Positions 1 to 14,279 are shown, counted from the stretch's first letter. The stretch is 64,000 nucleotides of DNA from Phalacrocorax aristotelis (GCF_949628215.1 NC_134281.1:40532512-40596511), one strand, 5' to 3'. Notes: generated from the letters alone by a model not told the origin. Made by a program: numbers and translations.

Positions 1-1339
1 AGCACTTCTCTAGTGAAATGATTTTATTGTTGAAGGTGAACAAAATATGGAACAGGAGATGCTGGAAAGTACATGCCCTTAGTTTGAAAGCATCAGTGTC
101 TATTAATAACTGCTGGTTTTCTACATAAGATGCTATAGAAGGACCTGTTCTCTCTGCCACACATGAACAAATAAAGGCTGAGTAATACACAAAGCCACAA
201 GGTTTGTATCCATGTTAACATCTTGCATACCTGAACAACTCTTACAATCAGTGCTGGGTCCTGATGCTCCATTGTCTCCTATGTCTGTCCATGAGCTGCT
301 TTTCTATCTCCTCAGGCTGTTCCTTCACACACATAAGGAGGCCATTAGCTCCGTGTGTGCCAGGGGCATTTGTCCCAGTTACAGCTGGAGCCCTCACACA
401 GTTTGATTCAGCAGAAAATCTTACTCATTATGATTTCAGAAACCCAAGCAAGTTCTGCAGGAGGTGCTGACTGAAATGTTATCCTTACCTGCCAAAATAA
501 AGTGTGGATTTGCCAAGCTGATACAAAGGCTCTACACCTGATTTTTCTTATTGGAGATGATATCCCACAGGTCCTGTGAGCTTCCTGTTCTGGAGTAGTG
601 GTGCTGGCTGGTGTAGTCCTGTGTGCCACTGCTGTGGGCAACCTTCACTTCTGTTGCAGCCAGGGGTGAGTCAGGCGGAAGGGTGGCTGTAGAAGCAGCC
701 ATAGTGGCTTTGCATGAAAATAACTCTTGCTTTTTCCTAACTTTGTGCATGGATTTTGATCTCTCTGTTGCTTCATTTCCAAGCAGTTATGCAGTGCTGC
801 TCTGTGGGTTGTTTTTAGCATCTGGCAATTATTATTGCAAAGACTGTTCCAGTTCCATTCCAGCCTTTGAAACCCCGATAAGACATTTTATATTTAAGCC
901 TTTTTAAAATGTCACAAGGCCTAATAACGTCTCTACAACTCCCACTGCCTTCATGGAGATGCCTGTGCAAAGGCAGGGCAGTGTGTATCTGTGATTATTC
1001 ACACAGCCAAGATGTTCTGTAATGTACCATTTGCACTGCGGTGTTTTTCCTGTATGAGGTATGGAGATCACTGAGGACTGGGGTCTGGCAGAGCACAAGT
1101 ACCATGAACTAAACAGGCTCAATCCCTCCTGCACCTGGCAGAATTGCTGGCAGAGCCCCCAGGCTGCCTTTGGTGGCTGCAGAGGAAGTCCCGTGGGCCT
1201 GCGTGGGCGATGGAGATGCTCAGGTGCTCCTGGTGATGCAGGATGGCAGTGTGGGGGTACCAACGCCCCAAGTCCCAGACTAGCAGCCTAGAGCAGACCG
1301 GGAACGAGTGATGCCTGGTGTGGCTGCTGTTCATGCTGC

Positions 1340-1425
1340 GTAAAGCATCTATGTTTTGGGTATGCTAGATCAATTGTATTGTAAATTATTAATAAATTGT
1401 ATAATTATATTTGTTTCCACATAAA
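1340..1425 (+). terminator. Possible mRNA 3' end (poly(A) signal)
   Basis: A canonical AATAAA lies at 1391-1396 in an AT-rich stretch and is followed by T-rich sequence, which looks like the end of a 3' UTR on the + strand. Given the synteny, the tail of WLS is a possible source, but no coding sequence upstream supports this. Isolated AATAAA motifs are common by chance. Confidence 0.2.
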
Positions 1426-3904
1426 CTGAACTAGTCTGATTTGTGTGTGTGTGCATGTAATCTGTTATTCTTCTAAGAAGGGAAATTTATTTTAATTGAA
1501 CTGATGCCTGTCAAGATGTTGGCTATTAGAAGTTCCATACAGATCTAAATTAAAGGGCAATATCTTCACAATCTTCCAGGGAGCTATGCAGAGAGTTACT
1601 ATAGTTAGTAACAGAGTGAAAAATACCATATTGCCTGGGGATGCTCATTAATCGTTACAAAACAGTGGCCACATTGCACTTACAAATGAATGTTACTTCA
1701 TGAACCTTGTATTCAGACCTGCTGCCTCACAACCAGGATCTGGGGGGTTCGTGTGTGCAGGGGCAGCCGGTGGCATCGTTCATCTTGTGCACTTATAACC
1801 AGTAACCTTGGGCTAACAGTGTTATTCTGGAGTGATGGTGTAGCTGTACAGTTATGGCCCTCAGACTAACTCTGGAGAATAGCTGAAGGTTCATTGATTT
1901 TAGGAACTGATGGGTAAGTTTTTGCTAAAACTGTACTTGAAGTAATATGTGCCTCTTACAGATAGTCTTTGAGGAGTTTATTGCATGCATGCTTAAGGTT
2001 TATTTCTCACATAGGAGCATTTTGCTGAATTAAAGGAATAATGGTTTTTCTTCAAAGATTAAAGTGTTTTGTAGTGTAAGGAGTATATGTTGGAAGTAAA
2101 TGCTTTAGCCTTTTTTGAATAAGTGCAGTTTAAAAAAGTGAACAGATCTGTTTAGGAAAAAAAAAAAAGCCAGAAGATGTTGTGATGAAAGACATTCCGG
2201 TAAAATTGTCTGGAGTAAACAAGCAGTTGTGATCTCCGGTGCCACTTCTGTATTAGGTTACAGGCTTTGTCCTTAACTACTGTTTGCCAGCAGCATGCTT
2301 TTTCATGAGGCAGTGACAACATGTTTTTTATGGAGCTATTTATGCATCCTGTAAGCTCTTCAGCTTGGAGACATGCCTTGACACACTGTTCATATCTGGC
2401 GAGCAGGATGGTAACTCACTATTTCTCAAGTTGGTTGTTTTTATCTTTTTTAATTTTTTTTCTCATTCAATCAAACTTTATTCAGTCTCAGAACTCACTG
2501 TTTTTCTGAAATGTTCTTCACAAGTTCAAATGTGGTGAGACAAGGTCATGCAAGACGCTGATACTTGTTATGTTGCTATTAATGCCTCCATAACGTCTTT
2601 CCAGGATCACGAGGTGAACACAGTTGACTGTAAAAATTCTCTCTGCAACATCTTGAATGAATCATGAGACCTGTCAGTAGCCTGGGTGGCTGCGTGAAGA
2701 CTGAGACATTTCAGGCAAAGCCACTTACTACCCTCTGTCTCAGGTCTTAATGAGGACTGGCAATTCCTATCTTTGACCAGCTAGGTATGTATTTCCAGCA
2801 CTACTTTAACCCTGTCTTTCAGTTCTTCCACCATCATCAGCTGCTTTAAGTTGGAAGCAACATGCAATGAGTGGAGCATTAATACAGGTCTTCTTTAGGT
2901 CTGCGTTTCAGGATCTCAAGCTTGCTTTAAAGCTTGGCTCAAATCAGCTCAGAAAAATCAGTTCCTTGCTTTCTACTACTGTAGAGCTCTTAAATAATTT
3001 TCAGGAACAGCATTGCGTTTCATTCCTGAGGACTTGTTAAGCAATACTCAGACTAGAAGGTGTCAAATCAGAAGACGTTTAATGGACAAAGATATCAGCA
3101 CTGTAGGCCTTTTGTTTCTTTGCTGGAGGAAAAATCATGGCACCTTTCATTTTAAAGCTGTTCCAAGGTTTCCTCTCTGCAGTCCAGAAATTCAAACATT
3201 TCTCAATTAGCAATACTTATTTCCATGCCACACTTGTCATCTGGCTTGAGGCAGCTTCATTCCCGAGTCTGGCCAACAAAATTAGTGTCAAGAGAAAATA
3301 CCAAGGAAGAGAGTCACAAACAGCTCTCTGTGACTTGCAAGAGAAAAATGTGAGCAGTAGCTGAAGCGTCCACCCACACATGTATTTTAAAAACAAGCAG
3401 CCAGAATATTGCTATATTCTAATTCCTTTTCTCAGAGCAAAGCAGGCACATGATTAATGTAACAAACAGCTCTGAATAATAAGCAATATTGCTTTATATG
3501 CATGGTCTGTAGCTACAAGGTACTCGGTGCACTCTAGAAGAGTAAAAGCACATCTTAATCATCATCTGCCATCTTCTGCAGTTTCTGTGGCGTAAATTAA
3601 GTACATCAAAAGCATCTGAGAGCTAATAAAAATGCTACAGACCACTTAAAACTAATTGCAGCATAGCAGTCTCCTAGTTAATGGATATTGCTGCATGCTA
3701 GGCTAGCACTGCTACACCGGATTGTTTCCTTTTTCCCCACTTTTGAATGTACACCTGAATAATGCAAAAGAACAGGAGGAGAAGAGAAAGGAGGGAAAGA
3801 CTCAAGTACCAGCACTGCCTTGGCATGGTTGCTTTTCTTGTGTGCGAGGTAGCAATGTCCCATGGTGGCAGAGCTGAGCCTCGCTGGCACGGCTCAGCGC
3901 CGGC

Positions 3905-3920
3905 GCAGCAGCAGCAGCAG
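3905..3920. repeat. Short (GCA)n microsatellite
   Basis: Five tandem GCA units lie in non-coding DNA. No expansion or reading-frame role is apparent. Confidence 0.7.
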
Positions 3921-6900
3921 GCATGGGGTCTGGCTTGGTCTGCTTCTTCCAGTCCGATTTGCAGCTGTTCATTCTTTTCAGATTTTTAGCATATCTGCAA
4001 ATTGGAGGGGAAAGGAATCAGGCAAAGAGATTGTGTTTTCCTGGCTTAGCACGGAACCAGAGCCTTCCAACCCAGCCATTTCTAACTGCTCCTGCAACCC
4101 TCCTGTTGCCCCTCGGTCCTTAGCTGGGTGGAAAAGGTGGGTGTGGGGGACCACCACGGCCCATCTCTCTTGGCAGCCTGTGCTGAGAACTTGACCCTTG
4201 ACTTGAGGAGACAGCAAATGCAGTTGATCTGCTGTAAGATAGCTGCTCTGTGAACCCTCCCACGAGCTCTGCTGGCAAGGATAAATGGTATGGGACTATG
4301 GGTCTCTTCCCGCTGCAGCAGGAAACTGAGATCCAGAAGCAGTAGCCTGGCATATGGCAGGCATCATTGACAGTGCTTCTGGGGACAGGCAAAGCCCATG
4401 TGTCCTGAGCTGTGCCTACAGAGACTCCACTGCAGGAGAAAGCTGGATTTTCTCAAGCTGTTATGGGCCAGTTCTGTATATGTATTTATTTGGCTCTGGT
4501 AAATGCAATGATCTGTATCTGTTAGAGGCTGACTCCTATTTAGGTCTGGTGAAAATAAAGCACTTGGGCAAGTGCTGGCAGAGTCGGAAGCTGAAACCAA
4601 CCAAAACTCACTTCTCTTTGTGCACAGTTTTCCCCAGAAATGCTTAGGCGCCCAGTCCATTTGCCTCTAGGGAGGCCTGAGGGAATAAGGCACTGGGCAG
4701 CCTGCATAGTTTGGTACAAATGTACCACTTGTACCATCCTTAATACACAGAATTAATTCAGCCTGCTCTTCTAGGCTGCTCCTCTGGACCAAATGGCCAG
4801 GCAGGTCTGCAGCTTTTCTGCTTGAGCCACTTACTTCTTAAGACAGCAGATCTGGATCTAGACAAATCAATGAATGAAAGCTTGATCCTCCAAGAGCAGC
4901 TGTAGGCAGAGGTAACCTCACTGATGGTGTAAGTAAATACAATGCTAACTCCAGATCAAAGTACATGTGTTTCCCAGCTGGAAATTCTCTCCTCCTGGAA
5001 GGTATTGGATCTATTTTTAATGACTGTAATTTAAAATGTGTTTCTGATAACAATATATTATTAACACACCCATGACAAGACACCTGCATCTCACTAGCTG
5101 AGCCCATGATGTTTCCTGCAGCTACAGGGAGATGGTTTTCATACACCTGTGAATGCTGCCCCCAGTGCTAAAAGCCTTGCACCTTGTGCATCAGCAAGAG
5201 TCTTGTTTCACCTCTGCTTTTCGGGAAGGGCACTTCGAGGTGACAGCTGTTCATACCCGGAGTTGAGACTAAAATAAAATAAGTCAACATCATAATAACC
5301 CAGGCTGAGCAACCTGAGCGTGCAGCAGTGTTCTGTGTTACTCAGGAGAGGCATGGAAGTTGGGTTTGCAGTTTGTCAACCAGAAATACACAAAATCCAG
5401 CAAACACCAACATTGACTGCTCAGCAGAGTCTTTGGGTGAGCTTTACCCAGCCCGTACCTCCTGGGGCTGAGTCTGCAGCAGTGCAGAGGCGGGCTGTAG
5501 GTGCCCACAAGTACCTCCTGCAGCCCCTTTTACATGAGAGGAGGGTAGGATTTGTTCAGGATATGCAGCGGTGTGATCACATCCTTGACACCAAGAGACA
5601 GCACAGCCAGATGGGGAGAGCTGGCCATCAGAAATAAAAATCTTTTTCTCCCAGGCAGAACAGAAAAAGTTGCTCTTTTTTACCCAGAATGACTGTATGG
5701 GCAAGGATGTAGCATGTTCCTTGATGAAGACTCTGCTTTTAAAAATCCATCCTGTTTTTCTACCCAGATAAAGCTAAGAGGAAATCAGTCATATCTGACA
5801 CGTTTATTCTGCCTAATTCTACTGTGTTTTTTCCCCCAGGATCAGTATCTGAAAAGTTTATGCATGCACACTACATTGTGCCCATGTGTAAATACATGGT
5901 TTCTGTTGCCCGCAAAGAAGGGATGGTTGAATGTACTGCAGTTTGCTGACAGCATCCAGGCTGTTCCCAAGCAAGATCTCATGCCCTGCTCCCCAAGCAG
6001 AGAAGGCTATGCTGGGTGTTGTGCAGGCAGGTGGGAGAGCACAGGCTGTTCCTTTCCTATCTGGGCTCCCTTCCACCCCTCTTGAGAGTCCCTGCTCCCA
6101 CCCTGCATAGAGCAAGTATCTGACCGGGGTGGGAAGCAGGCAGAGCACCACACCGAACTCTCCAGCACGGGCAGCAGCAGGGAGCTTTCTTTTTATATCT
6201 CAGCGATGCATTTATGCTTTTCAGACTAAAAATATCTGAGGATGGGCATTGTAGGTCCTCCTTTGTTCCTACATGTTTCTACATGTTTTTTTCCAACCTC
6301 TGCATCCCATTATCTGTCACAGGCTGCCCATGGGCTCCTGGCAGGTGAGGGATGAGCAGCTCACACCTGGGCAGTGAAAATCCCTCCACGGAGGGAAAAA
6401 ATTCCATCCATCCAGTGCAGTCCCTGGACCAAGACCAAGGTCTCATCTGGGAAGGGAGTGATGAAAAGGCTGCTTCAGCCAGGGTTGGCTGCCCATGTCT
6501 TGCTGCTGTTGAGCAGACAGCTCTTGGCAGCATTGCTGCCATCGCTGCTGCCGCCGGCTTGGAACATCCCAGGTGGGCAGGGGATGGAGCAGGTGCCGGC
6601 CAGCAGATAAAACCTACCTCTGCAAAATGCTCAGCCATATATAGGGCCATATACACTTGCTGAAATTAATGTGGAGGTGAGGGTTAACTGAATATGCTCC
6701 CCTTGCCTCTGAGGAGCTGCACACCAGCGCTGCCAGACGTAGGTCTGTCCCCATGCAGTCCTGACATTTCATTTCTACAAAGTAAAGCCCACAAAAGGTA
6801 AGGGGAAGAAAATTAATGAATAAGGGGAAGTTTGTGCTAAAATTGTTTCAGCTATTTATGCCGTCAGATGCTTTACCAGCAGGACAAGCTGGAACAGGGA

Positions 6901-9900
6901 GATTGGCTGATTTCTTGATTATCTGGAAAGATTAGCCAGACTGTGGCACAAAAATGGAAAATATTTCTATTTACTCTAAGAAATTACTCTTTTCCACAGG
7001 CATAATTCCAGGCATTGATTTGTTAGGTTCTTTTTTAGGTGAAAAAGTAGTCTTTACACACAAGAAAGAGGATGCTGAAGTATGGCTGGTGTTTGTCCAT
7101 TATGTGAGTCATACGTAACAGCAGGATATTTGGTGTTTAATATTTTTTGTTGCATTCATTACTGGTCAAAACAGCCTTAGCGCGGCTCAAGGTGCCGCCT
7201 GGCACAGCCCTTCCCTGGGGTGCCCAGCATGGCCCCCCCCCCGCAGCAGCCGGGACAAGGTTGTGGTCCTGGCTGGATTCAGCCTGTGGGACATGGACAG
7301 GGTGAGGAGCAGCCAGCCCAGAGCCACCTCTGGGTCTGCCGGCCAGTGCTGTGAGTACTGAAATACACCCCTGAAGGAAAGCAGGTTGTGCAATTTGAAA
7401 TATATTCAGTTATTCTATCAAAATGTGAATGTCTGGGGAAATCTAACAGGCCTGCATTTTCTTTACATGCGATGTTGCAGTCGGAGGATTTCAGATGTAT
7501 AGAGCATGAGAAGATTACAGCCCTATCAGGCAATTTTTGGCCATCGTGTGTTTGGAATCTGCAATATGATGCCAGTTGCTCTTGTAATACACATGATGTA
7601 AAGCGGTGTGGTTTTCTTACGGGTCAGGGTAATTTATCACACATGCTCCTTTTGGACAGCCCTTTCCACCTGCCCAGTGATGGGGATTTAAGTGAGATAC
7701 TCCTTCATTTGTGAAAGAAATACACGATTAACAGTAAGGGGAAAATAAGCATAGGGAGGGTTGTGACCATATCGTGGGGGCTGGCTCCTCAGGACATGTG
7801 TGGGCAAACAGAGATAGCAAAGCCACAGATCTTGTTTCTTCTCCAATGACACTGTAGCTGGCCAGTAGCTCTTGCCCCTTTACCCATTTTCTGCTGCCAG
7901 AAGGGACTGAGGAACATTTCTGACCCTCTTCCTTGAGCATCACCATCTCCTGGCTGGCCCTCCCTGGGGATGTCTCTGTGGGTGGAACCCCCTGCCCTTT
8001 TCTGTGCTGGAGCTGGCTGGGTGAGGTGAACTGCAGTATTTCTTGCTTGGTCTTTCCCCTTTAGCACAGTCTATTTAACAAAACAGCCAAGATATTGATT
8101 TTTTGGGTTTTTTTGGCTCATTAATTCAGGCAAATGCAAGAAAGCGCAGTGCTGGGATGGCTGAGATGGAGCTGGCTGGCGGCAGCGTGGGTGTCCTGCA
8201 GCTCAGCGGGGCACCCGGGACCATCACGGGAGGGAATGCTGGCTGTTAAGAGGGCAGGGACAGCAGTGGGGGAGCAGAGACCACTCTTGGCCAGGGACCA
8301 CAGTCACAGGCACAGGCTCTGACCCCTGTGCAGAGGAGCAATGAGGGATGGCTGCTCTGTAAATTGCATTGTACTGTCTCCTGTACCTCCGGTTCTCCTT
8401 CCCCACATGTCTACGTAGAATTTGATTACTCTGCTGCTCTAGAGAAAACCTTTCTTGCCTGCTAGCTGTGCACATCTCTCTGGTTTATTTATAAAGTACC
8501 TTTCTGTAACTATTACTCTGGACTCCATGCCCAGTGAGCTAAACCCACAGGATAGCTGGGACCACCCCCCTCCTGAAAGACATAACAATCACCTCCACCC
8601 CACACCAGCACCTAACCAGGAGCAACCTCTAGCCTGTCTCAGCTATTTTCAGGATCATTTTTCTGTGCATTTCTAGTTAAGCTCAGCAGAACCACTGAGT
8701 CAAAATTCCCATTCTGCCCAGATCCTGGGGAAAAAATGACTGGTTTTGAGGGGGAGGGACAATATGACATGATTTTGAGGATTTCCTAGGGAGGGGAAAA
8801 AGCTAACTGAGCTTTTCTGCTATGCCTGCTCTTGCCTGGCTCCTGCCTGCTCCAGCCTCCCTGCCAGGAGAAGGGCAATGGTTGGGCCACGGGCTCGGCT
8901 GCAGCGCTTGCCAGCCTAGCTGTCTTGGAACCCCCAGGCTGACTTATTTGGGCATCTTGCAAAAGAAGTGGACAATTTATGCAGGGTATTAATGTTTCAT
9001 TTTTGCTGACTACCACTAGCGTGCCCAGCATCTTACTTTGAGGTACAGGTTCAGGAAAGCATCTTTGCTTGTGGTAGCATCGGAGCAAGGCACCTGGCTG
9101 ACCTATTTTTGACAAAACAAGTTTTTGTTACAAAATGAAGAATGCTTGAAGCCAAAATGCATCATAAAAAGTGTCAGGTTTAGAACACAATACAGCTTTG
9201 GACATAGGCACTGTGGGTGCCCATGTGGGTGGGTGCACGGCAGCCCAGCACCATGCTTGTGCTGGGTGCTCAGACTGACCCCACCTCGGTGCAAAGGCAA
9301 ACTGCTCCTTTGTCCTCAGAGAGGCCAGCCCTGCTGCTGGCAGTCTTTAACTGAAGGTTAGCTTTTGGTCAAATGGGTGGAAAAAAATTATGTCGCTTTG
9401 TGCATCCTTCCCCCTGGGATGACGCACTTGACCTTTGGGCACGGCTCATCCGGCACTGCGAACGTGAGGCTAATGCTGATTTTCCACGATGCTGTCGGTG
9501 GGGCTGCAGGTCTCCCCCCTTGACTCCAGCTGTATCCACAGCACCTCTGAGCACCCCAGAAGTTATTAGCTGCTTGCAGCCATGCACTACTTTTCATTTC
9601 AATATCTGCTGCTTCCCTGTCGCATGAAACACTGTGTCTCATTCCCTGGCAGGGAAGATGCAACGCATTCACCTCTGAAACTGTTTTTTTCCTGAGCTGC
9701 ATGCTCATTGCTCCATGTAACGCTACTGCCAACGGCAGCTCCACTAATTGCCTTTAAAGAGAGATTCAGGCAACTGCTGCTGTTTCCGTTGTTCAGCTGG
9801 TTGTGCACCGTAGGTTCCATGTACAATCATCTTTCAGCTAAGTGCCCCGAGGTGCTGGGGGCGTCCTCTGTGGTCACTGTTACTCAGCATCCCTTAGCAC

Positions 9901-11093
9901 CAGGCTCCGGCGCACAGGTGCCTGCTTCTGACAGGATACTCAGAGCCTCCCTGGGGCATGAGGAACCGCTACTGGGCAAAAGGGTGGCTGTCCTTTCTAG
10001 GGTGGCTGTGTGAGAGACAGGCAGTCCCCAGGAATAGGCTTTGCTGGGTGCCAGCGTTTGGTAGCCAGGCGCCAGGCAGGCTCTGCTGCTGCCCCTTTAC
10101 CACAGGTGTGGGCGAAGCTCTGCCTTTCCCATAGTGCTTGCTCTGCTTCTTTAACCCACCCACCTGTGGTTCATGTGCATTGGAAGGTCATTAGGGCAGG
10201 GAGTGATTTGGCTGTTTTTCTCCAGCTTCAGAGGTTTCCACAATTCAGCTGAGGAAGACCCCCCCAGCTTATTCAGTGAAACCCACCCCACCTCACTGGC
10301 AGTGGGTAGGGCAGGACACTGGTGATGCCTGCTGGTGACACATTAGAGCTGCAGCATCCTCTCAGTCATCCCTGGAATGGGCTACTGTACAGCTGAGGCA
10401 GAATGGAGCAGCAGTGTCAAATGTGTGGAAGAAATCTGGCTTTGCTTTAGCATAGCCAAAGCGCATGCAGAGACCAGATCTTCTGTCTTCCAGGTTTATG
10501 TTATTGCAGATTGTCCCTTGGCTGAACTCTAAACCTTGTTACACAGGAAATAATGAGGTTCAGCAAAGATAAATGATCATTGTGGGCAGGATTACACCCT
10601 GGGTACCGCACTGAATCCCACAGTTGTGGGCTGCTGCTAACACCTCACATTCAAAACAATGTTCATGCACTTTGCTATGGGTTATGGGGAGCAAAATAAA
10701 AGAATCAAATAACAAAGAAGTTTTGCAGTAGCCCAGGTTGAAATACAGGTGTAAGATAGGTGAAAAGCAAGCTGCAAAACAAACCCCTGCTTTGTGTGAT
10801 CTTCTTCATGCATGTCTGTGGTCAGAAGGGCAAGTAAGAGCGAAGATAAGAGAGGATGATGGATGGGCTAGGGGTGCTGCACCACTGGCCTGGCTACAGG
10901 GAAGATTTTCACAGTTTTCCTTGAACTAGTTTTAGTCACTGATCTGTGTCATGTCCTTGGGAAAGTAGTTTCGTCTCCTCATATCTCCCCCGGTCCCTCT
11001 GTATGGACAAAAGGTAGAAAGCAGGTAAGCTCTTGAAGAAAACACTCTTTAATAGTGTGTGTCCTCTAATATACACTCTTCTAATAAAGGCTG

Positions 11094-11125
11094 ATAATAA
11101 TAAATATTATATATATATGTATTTA
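11094..11125. repeat. AT-rich simple repeat
   Basis: A run of AAT-like units passes into alternating AT/TA sequence. It is low-complexity DNA with no associated gene. Confidence 0.7.
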
Positions 11126-11800
11126 TGTTTGGAGGAGAAGAGAAAAATTGTGCTTGTATCACTGCAGATGTGAAGAACTCAGTCCTGAGTTCAGACAAAG
11201 GCGAGACAGCCTTTGTTTTAATGTCTGGGACAGAAAAGAAGGAAAGCCAAGAGATCTCCTCATGCTGAGTCTTTATCCAGCCCCTGGTGAAAAGGAAAAT
11301 AGAATTTTAATAGAGAAAATACAAAGTTCAGACTCGCTTCAAGTCTTACAGTTCCATTGCTCAGAGTCAGAGCAGCGACACTGGTCCCATGCATGGTCAC
11401 TTGGTGCACCTGCTCTTTTTCTTGGGAGCGTTTAAGACTGCAGGATGCTGCAGAGGCACATAGCCTGTTGCAGAAATGCAACACTCCTGTATAACCTGGC
11501 ATCACGTCAGCTCCATTTGTCCCCCCAGAGGAGCAGGGTGGCTGGAGCCCTGTGGCCAGGGCCTACACCAGCTTCAGCGGCATTCTTCTGACATATGGTC
11601 ACTATTTGTTTGGCAGATGCAAAAATAGTTGCAAATGGTGTATAAAAATGCATTTTTTTAAGAGGAACTGGAGAAAAATAAATGAAGCTCATTAATCACC
11701 GAAAGAATGGTGGGAACAACAAAATCTATCATGACGGGGAGCGGAGGAGGGACTGGCGTGGGGTAGCCGCTGCTGGGCGATGCTGCTGCAGGGCAGGCGT

Positions 11801-11836
11801 GCAAGGGACGGAGCGAGGGACGGGGCAAGGGACGAA
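11801..11836. repeat. 12-bp tandem repeat, three copies
   Basis: Three consecutive 12-mers of the pattern GCRAGGGACGRR lie at 11801-11812, 11813-11824 and 11825-11836. The unit length is a multiple of three, so reading frames stay open across it. This helps create the spurious 288-codon minus-strand frame at 11692-12558, where it reads as a repeated Ser-Leu-Ala-Pro. Confidence 0.75.
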
Positions 11837-12235
11837 GGAGCCTTTGTGGGATGAGCCATGAAGGTGCAAGCCCAAGCTGTGCAGCAGCATGTGCTGGAGG
11901 AGAGCCGGCACCAGCACGGGCTCAGAGCCAGCATGGGCTGCGGGGAGCTCCCAAGGGCCCTGTTTTGCAGGCACAGAGCTGAAGCTGAGCACAACGGAGT
12001 GTAACAGTGAAAACTGAGGCAGATCCCATGCTGCAGAACCTTTCTGTGCCAGCAAACCCCTCCACCCCAGTCCTCCCACCAGCCCAGCCCAGGTTCTTCT
12101 TGCCCAGGCTCACCCCCACGGCATTTATGAGCATCCCCCATGCCGCAGTTACCTGTGCACACACATGGCCCCAAGCCCCCATGCCCCTGCCCAAACCCCT
12201 GGGCACTGCATGCCTCAGCTCCCAGCGCACCCAGT

Positions 12236-12395
12236 GAATGCAACAACAGGCCCAGTGTACGCTCCACTGTACTTATTGCACACACCAATGTACCCAGTGC
12301 ATGCTCCAGTGCACCCAAGGTGCCCTCCCAAGTGCAACCCCATGCATGCTCCAGTGTACCCAGCCTGTGCTCCTGTGCACACAGGACACCCCTCC
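12236..12395. repeat. Degenerate ~22/45-bp minisatellite
   Basis: The 13-mer GCATGCTCCAGTG occurs at 12299-12311 and again at 12344-12356. Degenerate copies of a CAGTGYACCCA-like core lie on both sides, giving units of about 22 bp arranged as roughly 45-bp dimers. The array is open in several frames on both strands. It lies in non-coding DNA about 2 kb upstream of the GNG12 CpG island. Unit boundaries are approximate because they were read by eye. Confidence 0.65.
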
Positions 12396-14279
12396 AGCAC
12401 AGTCCCCAGCAGGGCCCCTGCTCTCCTCTGGCCCCAGAGGGCTGCATGCAAGCCCTGCATGGCAAACTGCCTGGGGTGAGACAGGAGCCCCCTGCAAAAG
12501 ATCCTGCTTGGGTCAGGTGATGGCCCCACGCTGCTCGCCTAGGAAGGCTGCACTGCAAGGTAATAGATAGGTAATTAATGCTGGTTAATTAAGCTCATGA
12601 CTAGAACTAAATTAGCAGGTAGCTGCTTCTTTAACCCGCGAGAGGGCATTGTTTCCTGGGGCCCGGCTGGCTGACGGTGAATCTTGGGGAAAAGTGGCTT
12701 TCTCTTTTTTTAATTAGCAATTGCACAAGGAATTAGTTCTCTTTTGATGGTTTTCCTAAGCGTTTTGTGAGGTTTTTTTGGCACCAGGGTGTAATGCATG
12801 ACAAAGTCCTTCCACACATATAACGCTTCATAGTCCTGAAGTGTTGCCAGCTGTAATGCAGGAGATGCACAATAAAAAGGAGCCAAGCAGGATGGTGATA
12901 CCACCTCCTCGCCTATAAGCCCTGGCTGTGCCAAGGAGAGCAACAGCTGGGCTGCATTGGTGTCAAGCAGAACACAGCCATGGAAAAGAGTGAGGAGGGC
13001 TTTTCCTGGTGCTTTCAGACCCGCTTGTGTGGCAGAGGAGCAGCTCAGGATGCTGCGTGGGGACACGCTCTACACAAAATTGTTTTTGGCTGGTGATGAC
13101 CGCAGCAGCTTCCCCGTCTCTCCCCATGATGGGACCATCATTCTCTCCTGCCCAGCTGCCTCCCTTCCTCCCATCTCCTTTTTCCCAGTCCCTTGCAGGG
13201 AAGGTAAGCGGGTGAGAGCTGGCAGCAGAATTTGGGTGCTGGGCTCAGGGCTGCCTTCCCCCCATACCGCCTGTGGCTGCCCCTGGCCTCCCTTCAGAGG
13301 GGGAAGCCTGGTGTCCAAACCCAGCATTGCTGCCGATAGCCAAGGAGATACAGGAGAAACGTCAAACTCCAAACGTTCACGAGTCCTCTTGGAGTTTAAG
13401 AGCAATGAGTCTGGTAGAAAATAAGGCCAAGACCAAACTTAATCTGATCTAACGAGAACTCCTGCGGGCTCCCAGGCACCAACCTCTATTTAAGTGTTAA
13501 TTAACACCCTCCTCTGCCTCTGAATTTGCAGCATCAAAGAACCCAGCCCCGCAAGCAGAGGCATGTCGGCCCTTTTGGGCAGCAGACAAGTCTCTGCAGG
13601 TGCCAGGCCTGCTCCCCCTGGGGGCTAACACTGCACCCACGCTCCTGCAAACCCCTTGGGACGCCCAGCTCGTGTCCGGGTGCAGGGGCACAGGGATGCT
13701 CCGGCCAGTCCAGCGTGCAGGATGCTCGGCCACCGCACCCTGTGGGCCAGGTCTGCTCCAGTCCCTGGGCACTCACTGATCCTGCCGCAATCTCTTTGGA
13801 AACAGCGTCAGCGGGTCTGAAACCAGCCTTTGGAGCAGGAGAGACTGGATTTGGTTGCGCAATCTCCCACAGATCTGAAAGAGGCACTTTGTGCATCAGT
13901 TGCCTGCATGTCTCTATGGGGTTTGGTGGATGATGGGGTTTGGGAATGGGCACAGCCTTTTGTAAGGACTCCCCATCCCCCATGTTCTGCTCCCCGGGGC
14001 TGCGCATGCTTGGGCTTGGGAATAAAAAAATTAAAAAATTAAAATATCAATCGTATCTTTCTTAAAAGTGTTCATGCTTGCTGCACCAGTCCCCAAGCCT
14101 TGTTGGGGAAGATGCTACAGCTCCCCAGGAGGCACCCAACACGCTGCCGCCAGACTGCTGCCTGTTATTCCCTGATGCAACGTACTTATGCTTATGTCAT
14201 CATGATGTCACACCAGCCAAAAAAATGCCATTATACCTTAAAAAAAGAGGAAAGAAAATAAATTTCTAACGTGGAAGGA

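Larger units (their letters stand above)
1..14279. other. Non-coding flank upstream of GNG12
   Basis: No exon with recognisable protein homology was found on either strand. Open frames are short or lie in GC-rich or repetitive DNA. Local content includes a possible mRNA 3' end near 1.4 kb, a short GCA run at 3905-3920, a C-rich run near 7231-7242, an AT microsatellite at 11.1 kb and two minisatellites at 11.8 and 12.2-12.4 kb. By synteny with human 1p31 (GADD45A, GNG12, then DIRAS3 and WLS) the next gene to the left should be WLS on the + strand. No WLS coding exon was recognised, so it is probably outside the window. Confidence 0.6.

Noticed and set aside
532-750. Possible WLS last exon near the left edge
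   Set aside because: Neither strand shows the expected WLS C-terminal residues. Only the synteny argument remained.
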